Source: Apus apus (lineage: Eukaryota > Chordata > Aves > Apodiformes > Apodidae). From it: DNA of 64,000 nt. The stretch lies in contig NC_067282.1 in NCBI RefSeq assembly GCF_020740795.1, positions 139,176,858 to 139,240,857 of the forward strand, read 5' to 3'. The position numbers and the translations under genes were made by a program. Numbering within the stretch: position 1 is the first letter of the stretch; each line of letters starts with the position of its first letter. The notes below the pieces were generated by a model. It worked only from the letters and a program-made list of their open reading frames with translations, made no database searches and was not told the DNA's origin. Below are positions 1 through 11,074 of the stretch, in pieces.

Positions 1-2190
1 TTTTCCAGCTGTACAACAGATACAACATACTTCTCTAACACACAGCCTGGAGAAATGCAAGAGCCATTTGACAAGGACCACTCCAACACACTTTCACTGA
101 GTTGGCAGTCAGATTCTGACTGAAGCTGGTAAGGCAGATTTCCCAGATTGAGTACACACCCCACCCAGATGCACAGATGGTATTTGTGGGAGCAAAGGAA
201 AATAAAATGTAGGTTTAAAATAAATGCAAGAAAAACACAGAATAATATTGAATCATTCTAGGTATTTCTAAGGGTTTCTGTTTATCTTTTCTACTTCTCC
301 GCACATAGTGAGTGTATGTTTAGGGCTTTGAAACCACTGAGCAAATGGAAGGGATTTAAAACTAGTTTTGTTTCAAATGTAAGATCACAAGAAATAAAGA
401 CAGGCTCCAGGTATTTCCCTTCAGAATGAGATTTCTGTACAGACATTTGATGCAAAAGGAGTTAAAATGCTCTTCCAGCAGATGTCTGACAATGACAGCT
501 AGGCTTGTGAGAAGAGCCTTTTTGATGCTAAAGGAAAGGACTTGCTCTGCTGCTAAATTTCAAATAGGTCCCTCTGCATGGTGGCTACTTTTCCCAGTGT
601 TTAAAATGGAAAGAAAAACAGCTGGAAAGAAGACCCAAGCTACAAAGAAGTGAGAGAAACACAGCTTTAGATGCTGGTGTCACGATATAAGCACACAAGT
701 GTAGTCACAGACTGATCAATCAGATTTGGCAGTTTGACTCTAGCAGCGATCAGTTTGGGCCACAGCTCAAGCTTGCAGTCTCCGTCCATCACTACTCCTT
801 CTCAAGGTAGAAGGAGCTGATGGCCAACCATTCATTGTGATAATGATACTGTCCAAGGTAGCCAGGTCTCAAGATCCCATGAAAAGCTAGTAGAGAAAAA
901 AGGAATAGCAGGAAAACAACACAGGTAGAAATGGGGAGAAAGATGGAAGAAAAAGGAAAGCCCATGCTTCCCCTTGGGAGTCCCTTGCAACACAGCAGAG
1001 TTTATGTGTGCTTACTTGGCCATGTCAGGAACTGAAGCAGCTCTGTGTTCTACTTTTAATCCTCCTCTCTTAACCATCCTCGTGGAGGAACCAACTTCTC
1101 ATTCTTTCGCTCCTTAGCTTTCCTTTCTGGTAAACCAATGTTAGCTTCTTGATTTCAAGAGTCACCCTTCTCTTCATTAGTAGACATGACTTAAGCACTA
1201 TCCCTGAATTGCAATAAAAATCTCCCTTCTTTGGATTAAAGCAGTCTGTCTGCACCCTTCCTGGCTTCTCCTGCTACCCTTCCTCTTAGTTATAGCCTAA
1301 TGTAACACTGCAAGGACATCCAGTGGCCCATCTCACAACTGTGAGTAGATAGGTAGGTCCTCCTGTGATGTGCCTTGCATTGGTACTACACCCACTTTTC
1401 ACCAAGCAAACAGAAAAGCAAACCTTTTGGCATACAGAGGCAGCAGAGAGATCTCTCCAGACCCTCTCTGGGATACCCGTTAGCAGCACAGCTGCTGGGG
1501 TAGAAAAGTAAAACAATCATGTTGCACTCGCACTTTGCCATTTAAAACTTACCAATGACTAGCACACTGGATATATAAAGACTCTTCTGGGTCGCTTACT
1601 TTCTTGAAATCTTGCAGTATTATTTGAGCTACAAAAATGAACAAACAAAAAAAACCAACAGGAAGATTCTTTAAAGAAAATATTTCAAACTAACACATCA
1701 AGGAAAAGGAAAGAGCAAAATTATCTATCAGCAACATATTTATGACAGTATGACATACAAACTAATTATATAATCACATTTTAATTATTTGATACATACA
1801 TTTAAAAGTGTCAGTCATTTTTTGCTGAATTTATTCAAAAAATTAAAAAACTACTTCTACAAAGGGTCAGTCACAAATCTGTGTTTGGAGTAACTTTCAT
1901 CAGTGTCACTAAATAGGTTTTAGTCAAAATACTTTTCTTCTTTTGAATATATTCAGCTGAGAGAAATGGAGCTGCAATGCCTTGGGTTTTTTAAACCTAT
2001 CTAAAGTGGATTATACAAATAACAATTTCATCAAAGATTTTTTACAACAAGCCTACCATTGTTGGTTAGATCTTATTATTAAGGTAAGCATTCTTCAAAG
2101 AACTGTATGATTGGAATCTCTTCTGATACATAGTGACATGCTATTTGCTGGCTGCAGTGAGAAGAGTTAAAATGAAAACAAAAATACAAA
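1..2190. other. Flanking DNA downstream of MGST1
   Basis: AT-rich single-copy-looking sequence beyond the MGST1 polyadenylation site. Reading frames here are short and resemble no family I recognise. One minus-strand exon-like segment (792-886) is described separately. No repeat family was identified. Confidence 0.5.
792..886 (-). other. Possible terminal exon of unknown gene (doubtful)
   Basis: On the minus strand a long pyrimidine tract (about 888-925) ends in CTACTAG at 887, a strong-looking 3' splice site. In the phase that leaves two bases for a split codon, 30 codons stay open to a TAG at 794-792. The peptide includes the pieces GILRPGYLGQYHYH and NEWLAISSFYLEKE, which look more protein-like than most random frames but match nothing I recognise. 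No upstream partner exon or clear downstream AATAAA on that strand was found. It could equally be chance. Confidence 0.15.
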
Positions 2191-2194
2191 CATG

Positions 2195-2534
2195 CTTTTT
2201 TTTCCTCTTGTCTTTATTGATTTAGACTTCAAAGCTATGGCCAAAAATAGTGCATCTGTAGAAAATTACCCCACATGCTATCAATACAGCATCATCACAT
2301 GTTTAGAATCATAAGCACTTGGCAAATCACAAGGGGAAGATTCAATATATGTTGGCAATGCAGCACGTGAATAGGGAATACAGGGAGAAGGAATGCTTTT
2401 TTCCTCCAAAAAGAAATATTTCTGAACAGGTAGTAAAAGCCTCTCTTAAAAAACGAATTCCAGTCACCACAGAAGACTCATTCAAGATATCAGCTGGAAA
2501 CTGAGTGGAATGGTACACAGAAGCTACGACTCTG
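2195..2534 (-). other. MGST1: MGST1 3' untranslated region
   Basis: The stretch runs from the MGST1 stop codon to a probable cleavage site near 2195-2200. A canonical AATAAA on the minus strand (2218-2213) lies about 15-20 nt before that point. A T/GT-rich run follows in the minus direction (about 2194-2175), as expected of a downstream element. The exact cleavage base is inferred. Confidence 0.65.
2213..2218 (-). terminator. MGST1: Polyadenylation signal AATAAA of MGST1
   Basis: This is a canonical hexamer on the minus strand, about 320 nt beyond the stop codon, followed by a T/GT-rich stretch. Confidence 0.7.
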
Positions 2535-2781
2535 CTACAGGTACAAAGACGTCTTCAGCACTTTGTATGCCATGGATATAGTCACTGCATACCCAACTGC
2601 CCAAGACAAACCTCTGCCGGGCTGGGGAAGAGGGATCAAGTATGCAAAAGTGTGAATGATCCTTGCCCCAGTGAAGATCCTGAAATGAAGCAAGGCTGTG
2701 GACAGCTCAGGGCTGCTAAGAGCATACAGCAGTCCAATGCCGAGAAATGGGACAATATTTTCAAGGTCGTTCAGGTGGCCC
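2535..2781 (-). CDS. MGST1: MGST1 coding exon 4 (terminal)
   Basis: The acceptor is TTTCCCCAG just before 2781. The first G completes a split Arg codon (AG|G), followed by GHLNDLENI, and the stop lies at 2537-2535. It encodes membrane helices 2 to 4 and the catalytic-site arginine in PLPQPGR. A plus-strand frame across it (2505-2882) is an antisense shadow beginning at GTG. Confidence 0.97.
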
Positions 2782-5700
2782 CTGGGGAAAGAAGCAAAGT
2801 TGTTCTTCAGTGTTACATTTTCTTGAATAAACCACTTCAAACCTCATTATTTTTCAGAATCTTTGGAGTATGCTACTGGTAAGGCCTTAAAGGTTGGCTT
2901 CCTTTGCAGTGGGGAATTCATTCAGCTACTGAAACAACTTTGGCATCTTCACCTGACATCATTCTGATCTCTCTTTCTACACCCCACATTTTTAAGCTTC
3001 TGATCTTCTGTTTGAAAACTCTTAGTTTTTCTCCAGGACTTTGGCAATATCAGGAACTCACCTGAGGTGTATAAGTGCACCTGAGCGTGCAAGAATGCAA
3101 GGAAAGGTGGGCAAGATGACAGCTGGAATTTTTCTTATAGCCTCTCTCAACAGAGTAGCTATTAACTGCATGAGTGTGACTTCAACTACTAGACTTCATG
3201 GCCCAGCCTGTCTATTCCAATCGTACAAATTCAGTTCGTAGTCACCATAAAGAAAATCTGAAACATCCTATAAATGAAATAATCTTTAAAATCTTCATGA
3301 AGTTCAATCATATTGAATAATTATATTTTTGAGCATCTAACACGTGTGACAGTTACACTTTTCATTAATTTTCTTCACTACTAAGCATAAAGTAGTTGAA
3401 AAATGTTTGAAATTTTGAAAAATGTGTTGAGACTGAACTCTAGATCTTGGAAGTATTCTTTTAGGCCTCTTCCTAAACCTTCTTTGATCCCTTTTCCTCT
3501 TTAGAGTAATTATGCTTACAGTCAGATTTACTGATTAAAACAACCTCTAAGTCTTACTAATTTTATCAAATTTCACAGCCAACTGGAATCAGAACATGGT
3601 GCTGTTTTGGAGTTGCTTTCTGAACTCATTTATCCTTACAAGGAAACATCTTTCAGGTTGGTGTTCTTTGTTGTGTTTTTTTTTTCCACTCAAAGAAGTA
3701 CACTGAAGAAAATAATGCCTTTTCTATACTTACAAACAGAATAAATTCCAGTCCTTTATACACAGGAGAAGCCATGCTAAATCTGTGTGGCATTATCTGT
3801 TGCCATGAAGCTTACAAAAGAAAATACAGTAAATTCCACTAAGAAATGCTGTTGGGAGGAAAAAAAGAGATGCCACAACACCAGTGGAGTAACTACAACC
3901 AAGCTGAATTACTAGGACTGGGGATGTCTGAACTCTGCAAATTATCAACACAGAATTTGTTAATACAGTGTTTTAAAAATCTAATCTGTGTAAATGACTC
4001 TGTGAGGTGGTTGTCACTTCTCTAACAACAATTTAAGTTAAAAAGGCATCTCATTGTAAAAGTCGTATTGACTTAGCTGTCCTCTTAGAATTACAGATAG
4101 GTACTTCTCACCAAAAAGTACCCATTTTTATAAAACAACCAGAAAACTGAACAACTAACAATTCCCTAAACCACTCAGGGGAAGAAAAGGAAAGTTCAGA
4201 ACATCTTTACAGCCCACTGAGATCAGACTCTTCTTTCTGAGATCGTAATCCAATAGACATACAGAAATGTTAGCCTTTATGGAACAAGAGTCACCTACAT
4301 TTGCAAAGATGTGCTGTTCTGAAATCAGAGCTGACACTTACTTTCAAGATCTTCCCTAATGATGGTTGAAATAGGAACAGTTAATTCATATTCAAGTTTT
4401 TGGTATAAAAATATAAATAGAAAATAAACTGTTAGCTTCATTAAGGAATAATGGTATGGAAAGCATTCCATTAAAGCTTTTCTTGTTAGCACAGGCGCTA
4501 TGTATCAAATAGCACCTCCAAAGTTATTATTCTAGATACAGAAAAATTTGCCATCAGCTAAAATTAAACATGCTGCAACATGCAGCCCACTGAAATACAG
4601 CTTACAATCCACCACAAACCTTGCAAAACAAAATACATACACTGTAGGTTGCACACTGCCATGCTATTAATAGCATTCTTCCAGAAGGCTGGACTACTCT
4701 CCTGTACAATTGACACATCAGTGAGTAACCTCAACTGAATACAGCAAAAAGAGCACAGGTTTTGACTCCCATCCTGTACGATTTGCCAGATTAATGCTCT
4801 CATTACAACCCCGGAGTTCTGAAACTTAAATAGCTGTACTCCTCCCTGTTATTTCCTTTATACTTTACGAAAAAAGCAACTATTTCAACTGGTGTTCAAA
4901 TAACATAGAAAGCTGATTTACACTTAATGAACATTGCTTCTAACTTAATAAACTTACAATATTATTACATTTTACAACCTTCTTCACCACTTCCCCCATG
5001 CATACAGGATACCATTCATGAGCTAGCTATTATAAGCGGACAATGACTTATTATTTTTAGTATGCATGCTCACTTTGACTTACGTATTTTATTACTACAT
5101 AAAGCAACACAAAACACACACAGGCTTGCCAAAGAGAATGAGCTGAAATTAATTCCTTGATTTAATATTAATCTGCTATTTAGAAATAATTTTTTAAGAC
5201 ACACATTACCTGCGTACACGTTCGACATCTTGATCAGTCCGCAGATATTTTTTAGCAGTCTCACCTTTTCCAAATGATGCTACATCTTCTGGGTTGACAA
5301 ATGCCTATTTCCAACATAAACACACAAGAGGCATCAGAAGCCAGAATGTTTTTTGTAGTCAAGGCAGCTTGCTACAAAGGTCACTCTTTTACTAATGCCT
5401 CTACAAGCTCTCATAACTTACCTGAAGTTAAACACACAGGAAATAATAAATTGCTCACTGCATTACTGTTTTTTTGAGCCTAGTCTGTATGTAGCTTATG
5501 TGCTGACAAATGAATGTAATGTAATTTATGTATGTAGATAAAGCCTTGTTGTAAAATGGAAAAGCAAAGCAGATGACTAATGCTCAGCCTGAAGTAAGAC
5601 CAGCAGGCTGAAGGAGCACAGGGACCTAAAAGGCAGAACTATTGTCTGTACTGCCTAAATGTCTTCTCAAATTATTTGAAAGCCCTTTTGGATCTCTTTC

Positions 5701-7474
5701 TTCTTCAGGAATCTACACAGTAACAGCATCCAAGAGACTTACACTTATCTTCATTTATGACCAAATAAGTTCCTTCCCTTCCTCTTAAGTACAAATTTTT
5801 CCACTTATATGACCCATTATTACCTCCAAATACTGTAAGACACTAATTGAAAATAACACTTAATTCAGTTAGTGCAGGCTCCAGTAGATCTCTCCTTGCT
5901 GAAACCTGTAGTAGCATGTGCACTCTGTGGACAGTTCAGGCTATGCAGCATAAGTCAAGAAAACCTTCTGATTTTAGGAGAGCTACATGCTTGCTTTCTG
6001 AGGCAGCCTTGATCCCTCTTCATGAAATATCCTTGGCCCCAAAATTCTGGAGACACGTTAACAGTAACAATATCAGCAACATTTTACCCTCTCCTCCTCC
6101 ACTGACTGCTTTTCTCCATTTTCTCTTAAAGTTTTAAAGATCTTTTAATATTAAATAGGAAATAAAAATGGTTTTACTAATTAGTCTGTGTTATTACTGT
6201 CTGTCGTAAGAAAACCAAGTACTCCAAATTAATGAAGGCCCTATTGCCACCTGCGTAACATGGATCTCCACATGGTATGTGCATTAACACAGGACCATTA
6301 CAACTGATGTGCTTCTGCAAGAGCGATAGGAAGTGAGGTTATGAGACAAACATCTGGGTCCTGTCTTGAACATACAAGACAGGCTGCGTGCTTTTCCGAT
6401 CTTCAACTGTGACAAAGACCTAGAGAGCTATCAGAAACCAGCAGTAGCTCAAAAGCTCTGCTGGATCTCATGAGCAACAGAACAGTTCTGCAGGAACAAA
6501 GAGCAGCATTTCAACAAAAGGACTGCAGCAAAATTCTTGAATCACACACTATCTTGCAGAAGCAGATCACACTAGAATAGCCATATGGAGCAAACTTGGG
6601 GCCTCTTTCAGCACAGGAGCCAATTGTTTCCAACAGTGGCCATGAGCAGATGCCTAGAGAATAACAAGAAGATGGCAAAACACAACACAAAGCTTCGTAT
6701 GAACACTCTCTCGCAAGCTAGATGCAGCTTCTGCATTGTTTAGTAAACTTCAGTGGATCTTTCATATACTTATCTAGCCTATGCATCAGTCCATGTACAT
6801 TTTCAGCCTGTCTCATGTTCTAGAAAAAAAATCAATTTTTTAAAGACAACAATCTACCTTTAATGACAAGGCTAAAACAATTAGGGAAAGAAACGAGTGT
6901 TAGAATCACTGGACAAAAGGGTTATAGATGCATAAAAATCCACTTCATTACTCCTCTTCTGTCCCTACTAGTTAGTTATTAGTGCAAAATGGTTCTGTAT
7001 CACACTTTATTTGCTTTATAAATCAGGTACCCTCGACACCAGCTTTCTGCAGAAGACAATGGAAATTACAGTTATGGAAAACTCTTATTTAAAAACTACA
7101 CAAATGGTTTAGAAGGGTAGAGAAGTCAAATGCAATGGTAAGATACAGTCTCATAATTAGGTTAAAGACATCATCCATTTGAGATAAACAAAGCACCAGC
7201 ATGCTAAATGCAGAATATCATTAGAGGAGGGAAGAGGAAGAAAAAGTACAGCGCTGGTATTTGAAAGCTGAAAAGAAAGACCTATGGTATCTCTCTATTT
7301 CCATACAAGTTTAATCTATTCTACCAGACAGTACTCCCATTTTCTTACCTTCCTTGTGATTCTGAAGTACGCTGTTACAAGACTCATTAACATCATTTTT
7401 AGAAGAACAATAGTTGCATATGTAGCATAAGCCCGAAAGACGTCATTGTCAATTAACTGGGTCAGTTTAGCCAT
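2535..7474 (-). CDS. MGST1: Microsomal glutathione S-transferase 1 (whole coding span)
   Basis: This is a MAPEG-family integral membrane enzyme that conjugates glutathione to electrophiles and reduces lipid hydroperoxides, acting as a trimer in the ER and outer mitochondrial membrane. Three coding exons join in frame (7349-7474, 5210-5304, 2535-2781) to give 155 residues plus stop, the human length. Recognisable blocks are LTQLIDNDVF near the N-terminus, KMMLMS in the first membrane helix, FGKGE and KKYLRTD in the cytosolic loop, ERVRRGHLNDLENI (glutathione-binding loop and helix 2), PFLGIGLLY, GARIIH, PLPQPGR (with the Arg corresponding to human Arg130) and the C-terminal SLYL. The start chosen is the ATG at 7474-7472, which has strong context (G at -3, G at +4) and gives the family length. 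An in-frame ATG 15 nt upstream (7489) has weak context and would add MKSGE. The human Cys50 position (Cys49 in the mature protein) is Val. Confidence 0.97.
2782..5209 (-). other. MGST1 intron 3
   Basis: This GT-AG intron (donor AG|GTAATG at 5209, acceptor CCCCAG at 2782) lies between coding exons 3 and 4. It is AT-rich and no recognisable repeat or further exon was seen. Confidence 0.85.
5210..5304 (-). CDS. MGST1: MGST1 coding exon 3
   Basis: The exon has 95 bases between acceptor AAATAG (ending 5305) and donor CGCAG|GTAATG (from 5209). It reads AFVNPEDVASFGKGETAKK then YLRTDQDVERVR plus two bases of the next Arg. This is the cytosolic loop between helices 1 and 2. Mammalian MGST1 has PEDC at the position that reads PEDV here. 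Confidence 0.96.
5305..7348 (-). other. MGST1 intron 2
   Basis: This GT-AG intron (donor AAG|GTAAGA at 7348, acceptor AAATAG at 5305) sits at phase 0 after the RITRK codons. It is AT-rich and no recognised element was seen. Confidence 0.85.
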
Positions 7475-7496
7475 TTCTCCACTCTTCATTGACAAC
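7349..7496 (-). CDS. MGST1: MGST1 exon 2 (first coding exon)
   Basis: Acceptor TTCTAAAG ends at 7497 and donor AAG|GTAAGA begins at 7348. The exon opens with a 7-base untranslated stretch, an ATG at 7489-7487 in poor context (T at -3), then a second in-frame ATG at 7474-7472 in strong context. Translation from the second reads MAKLTQLIDNDVFRAYATYA and continues through KMMLMS to RITRK, which is the N-terminal membrane helix of MGST1. Confidence 0.95.
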
Positions 7497-9351
7497 CTTT
7501 AGAAAACACTGAAGTTAGGCTAACATCATAGCAATCCAACGTTTTGACAATCAGATTGGCAGAACAGCACTTTTTTAGCATCACTGCAATGACAGTAAAA
7601 TTTTGTCACTGTGAAAAGTTTGTTTGCAAGCAAATTTATTTTCCTAAGTTTATTTTCATAATTATATGATACTTTAAGATGAGAAATTTTATTATAATTT
7701 AATATTTTGCTTCCATTGTATCTGCTTATCAAACTGTCAAAATATAAACCCACTAAAATATTTAATGTAATTGCAGAAACAAAATTTAGTCACAGAATTT
7801 AGTACACTTTAGAAATAACACAAGAAGTTAGACCAATTCATTTGAACTAGTGAATTTCCCTAAGCAGTTACCAGGATAGAAAGAGTGTGATGACATCCTG
7901 CAGTGTCTAAAGAGGAAAACTAGTATTGCTAACCTTTTCGTTTTTTTTTTCTTTTTTCTTTTTTTTTTTTTTTGTAAAATCAAACAATTATAACTGCACT
8001 TCAGCTTTCAAACTAACCCATGTCTTCCCACCCAGCAATAACTTGCAATCAAACTGACTTAAACACTCATTTTTATCCTTTGAGACCTTGCTCTTAAAAA
8101 ATTGCTTTTAGTCTGATTCATGGGCAAAGATTGAGCTGTAATGACAAAAAGCAGGGAACTATTTATGCTTCTATCATGGGAAGTTTAAGCTAATGAACTC
8201 TCTTTCCAGTGAGACCATATCAAACCCACAATCCTATGGAGGTGGTACCTTTTATCAACATCATTAAAGTTAAGAATGTGATGAGGAGTGGATGTACATA
8301 AAAGGAAAAGCATGTCCCCTTGCACATTCAATTTGTGCTCTGCATGGAGCAAGGCTTTTGCCTCACCAAGTGCTTCAATCATGCACTTAACGTTTAGGAA
8401 TACATAAAACTTGTATGTCCTAGCTTCAGTCAAGACCAAAATAAATGTACTTTTTGTTATTAACTTCATTATTTCCTAGGATACCACTTTAATGATAGGA
8501 TTAAAAGAAATAGTATTTATTGATAACAGCTCTAATAATCTCTCATCTTGCTTTTAGCATGGAGTCACTGCCAGCTATAAGAAGAGGGAAACTGGGCAAA
8601 TCAAGAGCAGTAGACTAGTGCTCTGAAAGCACATCCTTGGTGGGGAGGGTGGACAGCATGGAGGTATGCAGCTGTTTACTCAGTGGAACAAATCTAGGCT
8701 TGCCTGACCTGTCTGGCTGTGGTGATGGGATTTTGCTCCCTCTTTTATGCTTTCCAAAACAGGGGCTGGGTCAGCAGGCCCAGGCACTGGGTCTCAGGGT
8801 ACTCAGAAACTCTGAGTAACTTTCCTCCCTTTCACTTCACAGTACAGCAGTTCTCAATATAATCAGTGATTTGGCGAAGATAATTCTCAGCAGTTTCTAC
8901 AGAACCCGCACAGTTTCACGCAACAAAAAGAAAGTAAAACTGTGGCTTCAGAGTGTTTTACCTCCCTGAATTTTAAAGCCATGCTGCAAACACATTCAGG
9001 AACTATGCAAAGTCACGAGAAACCGTCCACCAACATTTGTGCTCCTCTCTCTGGAGCTACACCACATTTGTCCGTTTTCCCTCCTCTAGGGTTGGCCTCC
9101 ACAAACTCTCAAGAAGCCCCGGCCTTGCCCTCGCCGCAAAGAGGAAGGATACGAAAGAATTCATAGTTTTAACAGTAGCTGAAATGCAAAACAATAAAGA
9201 CCCCACATCCCAAGACAGCACAGGGCTTCCAGGGGTACGCTCAGTGACCCTCAACCAGACTGATCTGCAGAGGCAATAAAATACCCCTCCGTGGTGCGAA
9301 GGCAAAACCGGGCCTGGTGAAGTGCCCAAGCTCGGATCCCCCTGTGCTTAC
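7497..9351 (-). other. MGST1 intron 1 (inferred)
   Basis: This is the interval between the first coding exon and the CpG-island promoter. It contains a T-rich tract at 7941-7973 and no other recognised element. The 5' boundary depends on which first exon is used. Confidence 0.55.
7941..7973. repeat. Poly-T tract
   Basis: A run of 33 bases of T interrupted by two C residues, within MGST1 intron 1. Confidence 0.9.
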
Positions 9352-9945
9352 CAGCCCAGCCCGGCGTGCCCGCACGGCGGCTGCACCTCATGTTGCCCGG
9401 GGAGGGGAGGGGACGGGCCCCGCACCACAGCGAAGCCCCAGCCCTGGCCTCGGCCACCGCGGGAACCGGGTCTCCCCGCAGCGCAGCGGCCGCCGCCTGC
9501 GCGGAGCTCCCACTGCCCCCCCCGAGAAGAAACCCCGGCCGCGTTTCGCGGAGCGGCCCCGGCCCCCCGTCCCCTCCCCGCACCCGGAAGGCGGCAGGGG
9601 AGCGGGAGGAAGGGCAGGGGGACCTTCCGCTCGGCAGCGGGAGCCGCCATCGCGCAGCGCACACGCACCTCGCCCGCGTCCCCTCGGAGAGCCCCTACCC
9701 CGCGACGAACCCCGCTGCTCTCGGGCGGCCACTGCGGCTCTGCCCGCCCCGGGACGCGGCGCGGCCCCGCCTCGCCTCGCCCCCTGCAGCGCGGAGGCGG
9801 GTCCCGGGTGCGCTCGTCCCGAGGCCTGGCGGCCGCCGCCCCCGGGGAGCTGCGGGTTCCCGCTGGCCGTGCAGGGCCGGCCGCAGTTCCCTCGGCGTTG
9901 AAAGGCAGGGGTCAGGCTCAGAACGCAGGCACCGGTACCTAGGAG
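9300..9945 (-). promoter_or_regulatory. MGST1: CpG island, probable MGST1 promoter
   Basis: A sharply GC- and CpG-rich block in an otherwise AT-rich window, about 1.8 kb upstream of the first coding exon of the minus-strand MGST1. It has several CCCGCCC/GGGCGG-type Sp-family boxes (for example around 9735-9785). No TATA box was noticed, and the transcription start cannot be fixed from sequence. Long open frames on both strands here reflect GC composition. A divergent plus-strand transcript is possible but unsupported. Confidence 0.8.
9352..9600 (-). other. MGST1: Candidate untranslated exon 1 of MGST1
   Basis: The minus strand carries a strong donor, GGGCTG|GTAAGCAC, with its GT at 9351-9350 at the downstream edge of the CpG island. 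This would end a 5' untranslated exon whose start lies somewhere upstream in the island; the 9600 boundary is arbitrary. Another donor-like site, GCGAG|GTGCGTG, lies near 9668. From memory, human MGST1 has several alternative noncoding first exons, so more than one may be used. Confidence 0.35.
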
Positions 9946-9949
9946 GAAA

Positions 9950-10745
9950 AGAAGAAAAATCAGCACATGCGAACAAGGGGGGAAAAAAAGAAAAAAAAAA
10001 GAAAAAAAAAAAAAAAAAAGCCGTCTGGCTCAGATCTTACCTGAAAAACTGTGTGAAGCACCTAAAGTCTCTGTCCTTTGGGCCTCTAGATTGTTTTGAT
10101 GGATCTGGGCTTTTACCAAAGGGAACAAAATGCGAAAACGCTTGCACTGCCAGGCTGTCCGTGCTGGTCCAGTCGATACATGTTGTGTTGCTCTGCAAAG
10201 CATAATACAAAATAAAGAATCTTAAGGGCTGGCTACAGAATTCTGCTGATGCACTAGGATGTGATGAAAGGAGGAAACCCGGTGTTTGAGCTTCCCACTG
10301 CTTCTACGGAGAAAAATCAGGCTTTTCCCGCAGCACTTCTTGTAACCAGAGCTATGCTTGTTGGCTGAGGCGCTCATGAGAAGCAATGACTGCAGTGTAT
10401 AGAGATAAATGTACTTAGGTGCACAGTTAAGGTTTCAGAAATAACCCTAAATATATGGACAAAGTGAGAAAGTTAATTTTTTTAAGCTGCATCATTATTG
10501 AAAAACTAGATACAAGGACATACGTTCAGCATTCATTGGTATTACTTCTGTGCTTCATGTAATGTTAAATGCCTGTGCGAGCAGACCTTTGTGACTCTTG
10601 AGAGCAAAACTTATTTGAGCAAGGACTCAAGAACTGTTTTTAAACTATGGTAGAAGTTGAGTTCAACAACCTTTGTTGTTGTGCTAAGGGCACAGCAAAT
10701 ACCATTTCTACGGAACTCAACAAAATAACTCACATAAGTGTGGAT
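9950..10745. other. Intergenic DNA upstream of MGST1
   Basis: Besides the A-rich tract, it holds a donor-like site on the minus strand, TTTTCAG|GTAAGATC (GT at 10040-10039), which could end an alternative MGST1 first exon. No coding exon was seen. Confidence 0.4.
9983..10019. repeat. Poly-A rich tract
   Basis: An A-run broken by two G residues, directly beside the CpG island. Confidence 0.9.
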
Positions 10746-10751
10746 CCATCC

Positions 10752-11074
10752 GGAGGGAGGGAGGGAGGGAGGAAGGAAGGAAGGAAGGAAGGAAGGAAGG
10801 AAGGAAGGAAGGAAGGAAGGAAGGAAGGAAGGAAGGAAGGAAGGAAGGAAGGAAGGAAGGAAGGAAGGAAGGAAGGAAGGAAGGAAGGAAGGAAGGAAAG
10901 GAAGGAAGGAAGGAAAGGAAGGAAGGAAGGAAGGAAGGAAGGAAGGAAGGAAGGAAGGAAGGAAGGAAGGAAGGAAGGAAGGAAGGAAGGAAGGAAGGAA
11001 GGAAGGAAGGAAGGAAGGAAGGAAGGAAGGAAGGAAGGAAGGAAGGAAGGAAGGAAGGAAGGAAGGAAGGAAGG
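10752..11074. repeat. (GGAA)n microsatellite with GGGA edge
   Basis: About 320 bp of near-perfect tetranucleotide repeat, purine-only on the plus strand. It begins with a GGGA-type block (GGG runs at 10755-10769) and continues as GGAA units. Two interruptions near 10900 and 10916 insert one extra A (AAAGG) and shift the register. Lys-Glu-Gly-Arg reading frames across it are artefacts. Confidence 0.99.

Noticed and set aside
2505-2882. 125-codon plus-strand frame
   Set aside because: It is antisense to the MGST1 terminal exon, begins at GTG, and has no homology.
9317-10205. Long overlapping open frames on both strands
   Set aside because: They lie in the CpG island, are Pro/Arg/Ala/Gly-rich in every frame, the longest starts at GTG and ends in poly-Lys from the A-tract, and none resembles a known protein. 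They reflect base composition.
10205-10220. Plus-strand AATAAA after the CpG island as the end of a divergent transcript
   Set aside because: A single hexamer in AT-rich DNA with no supporting exon is not enough.
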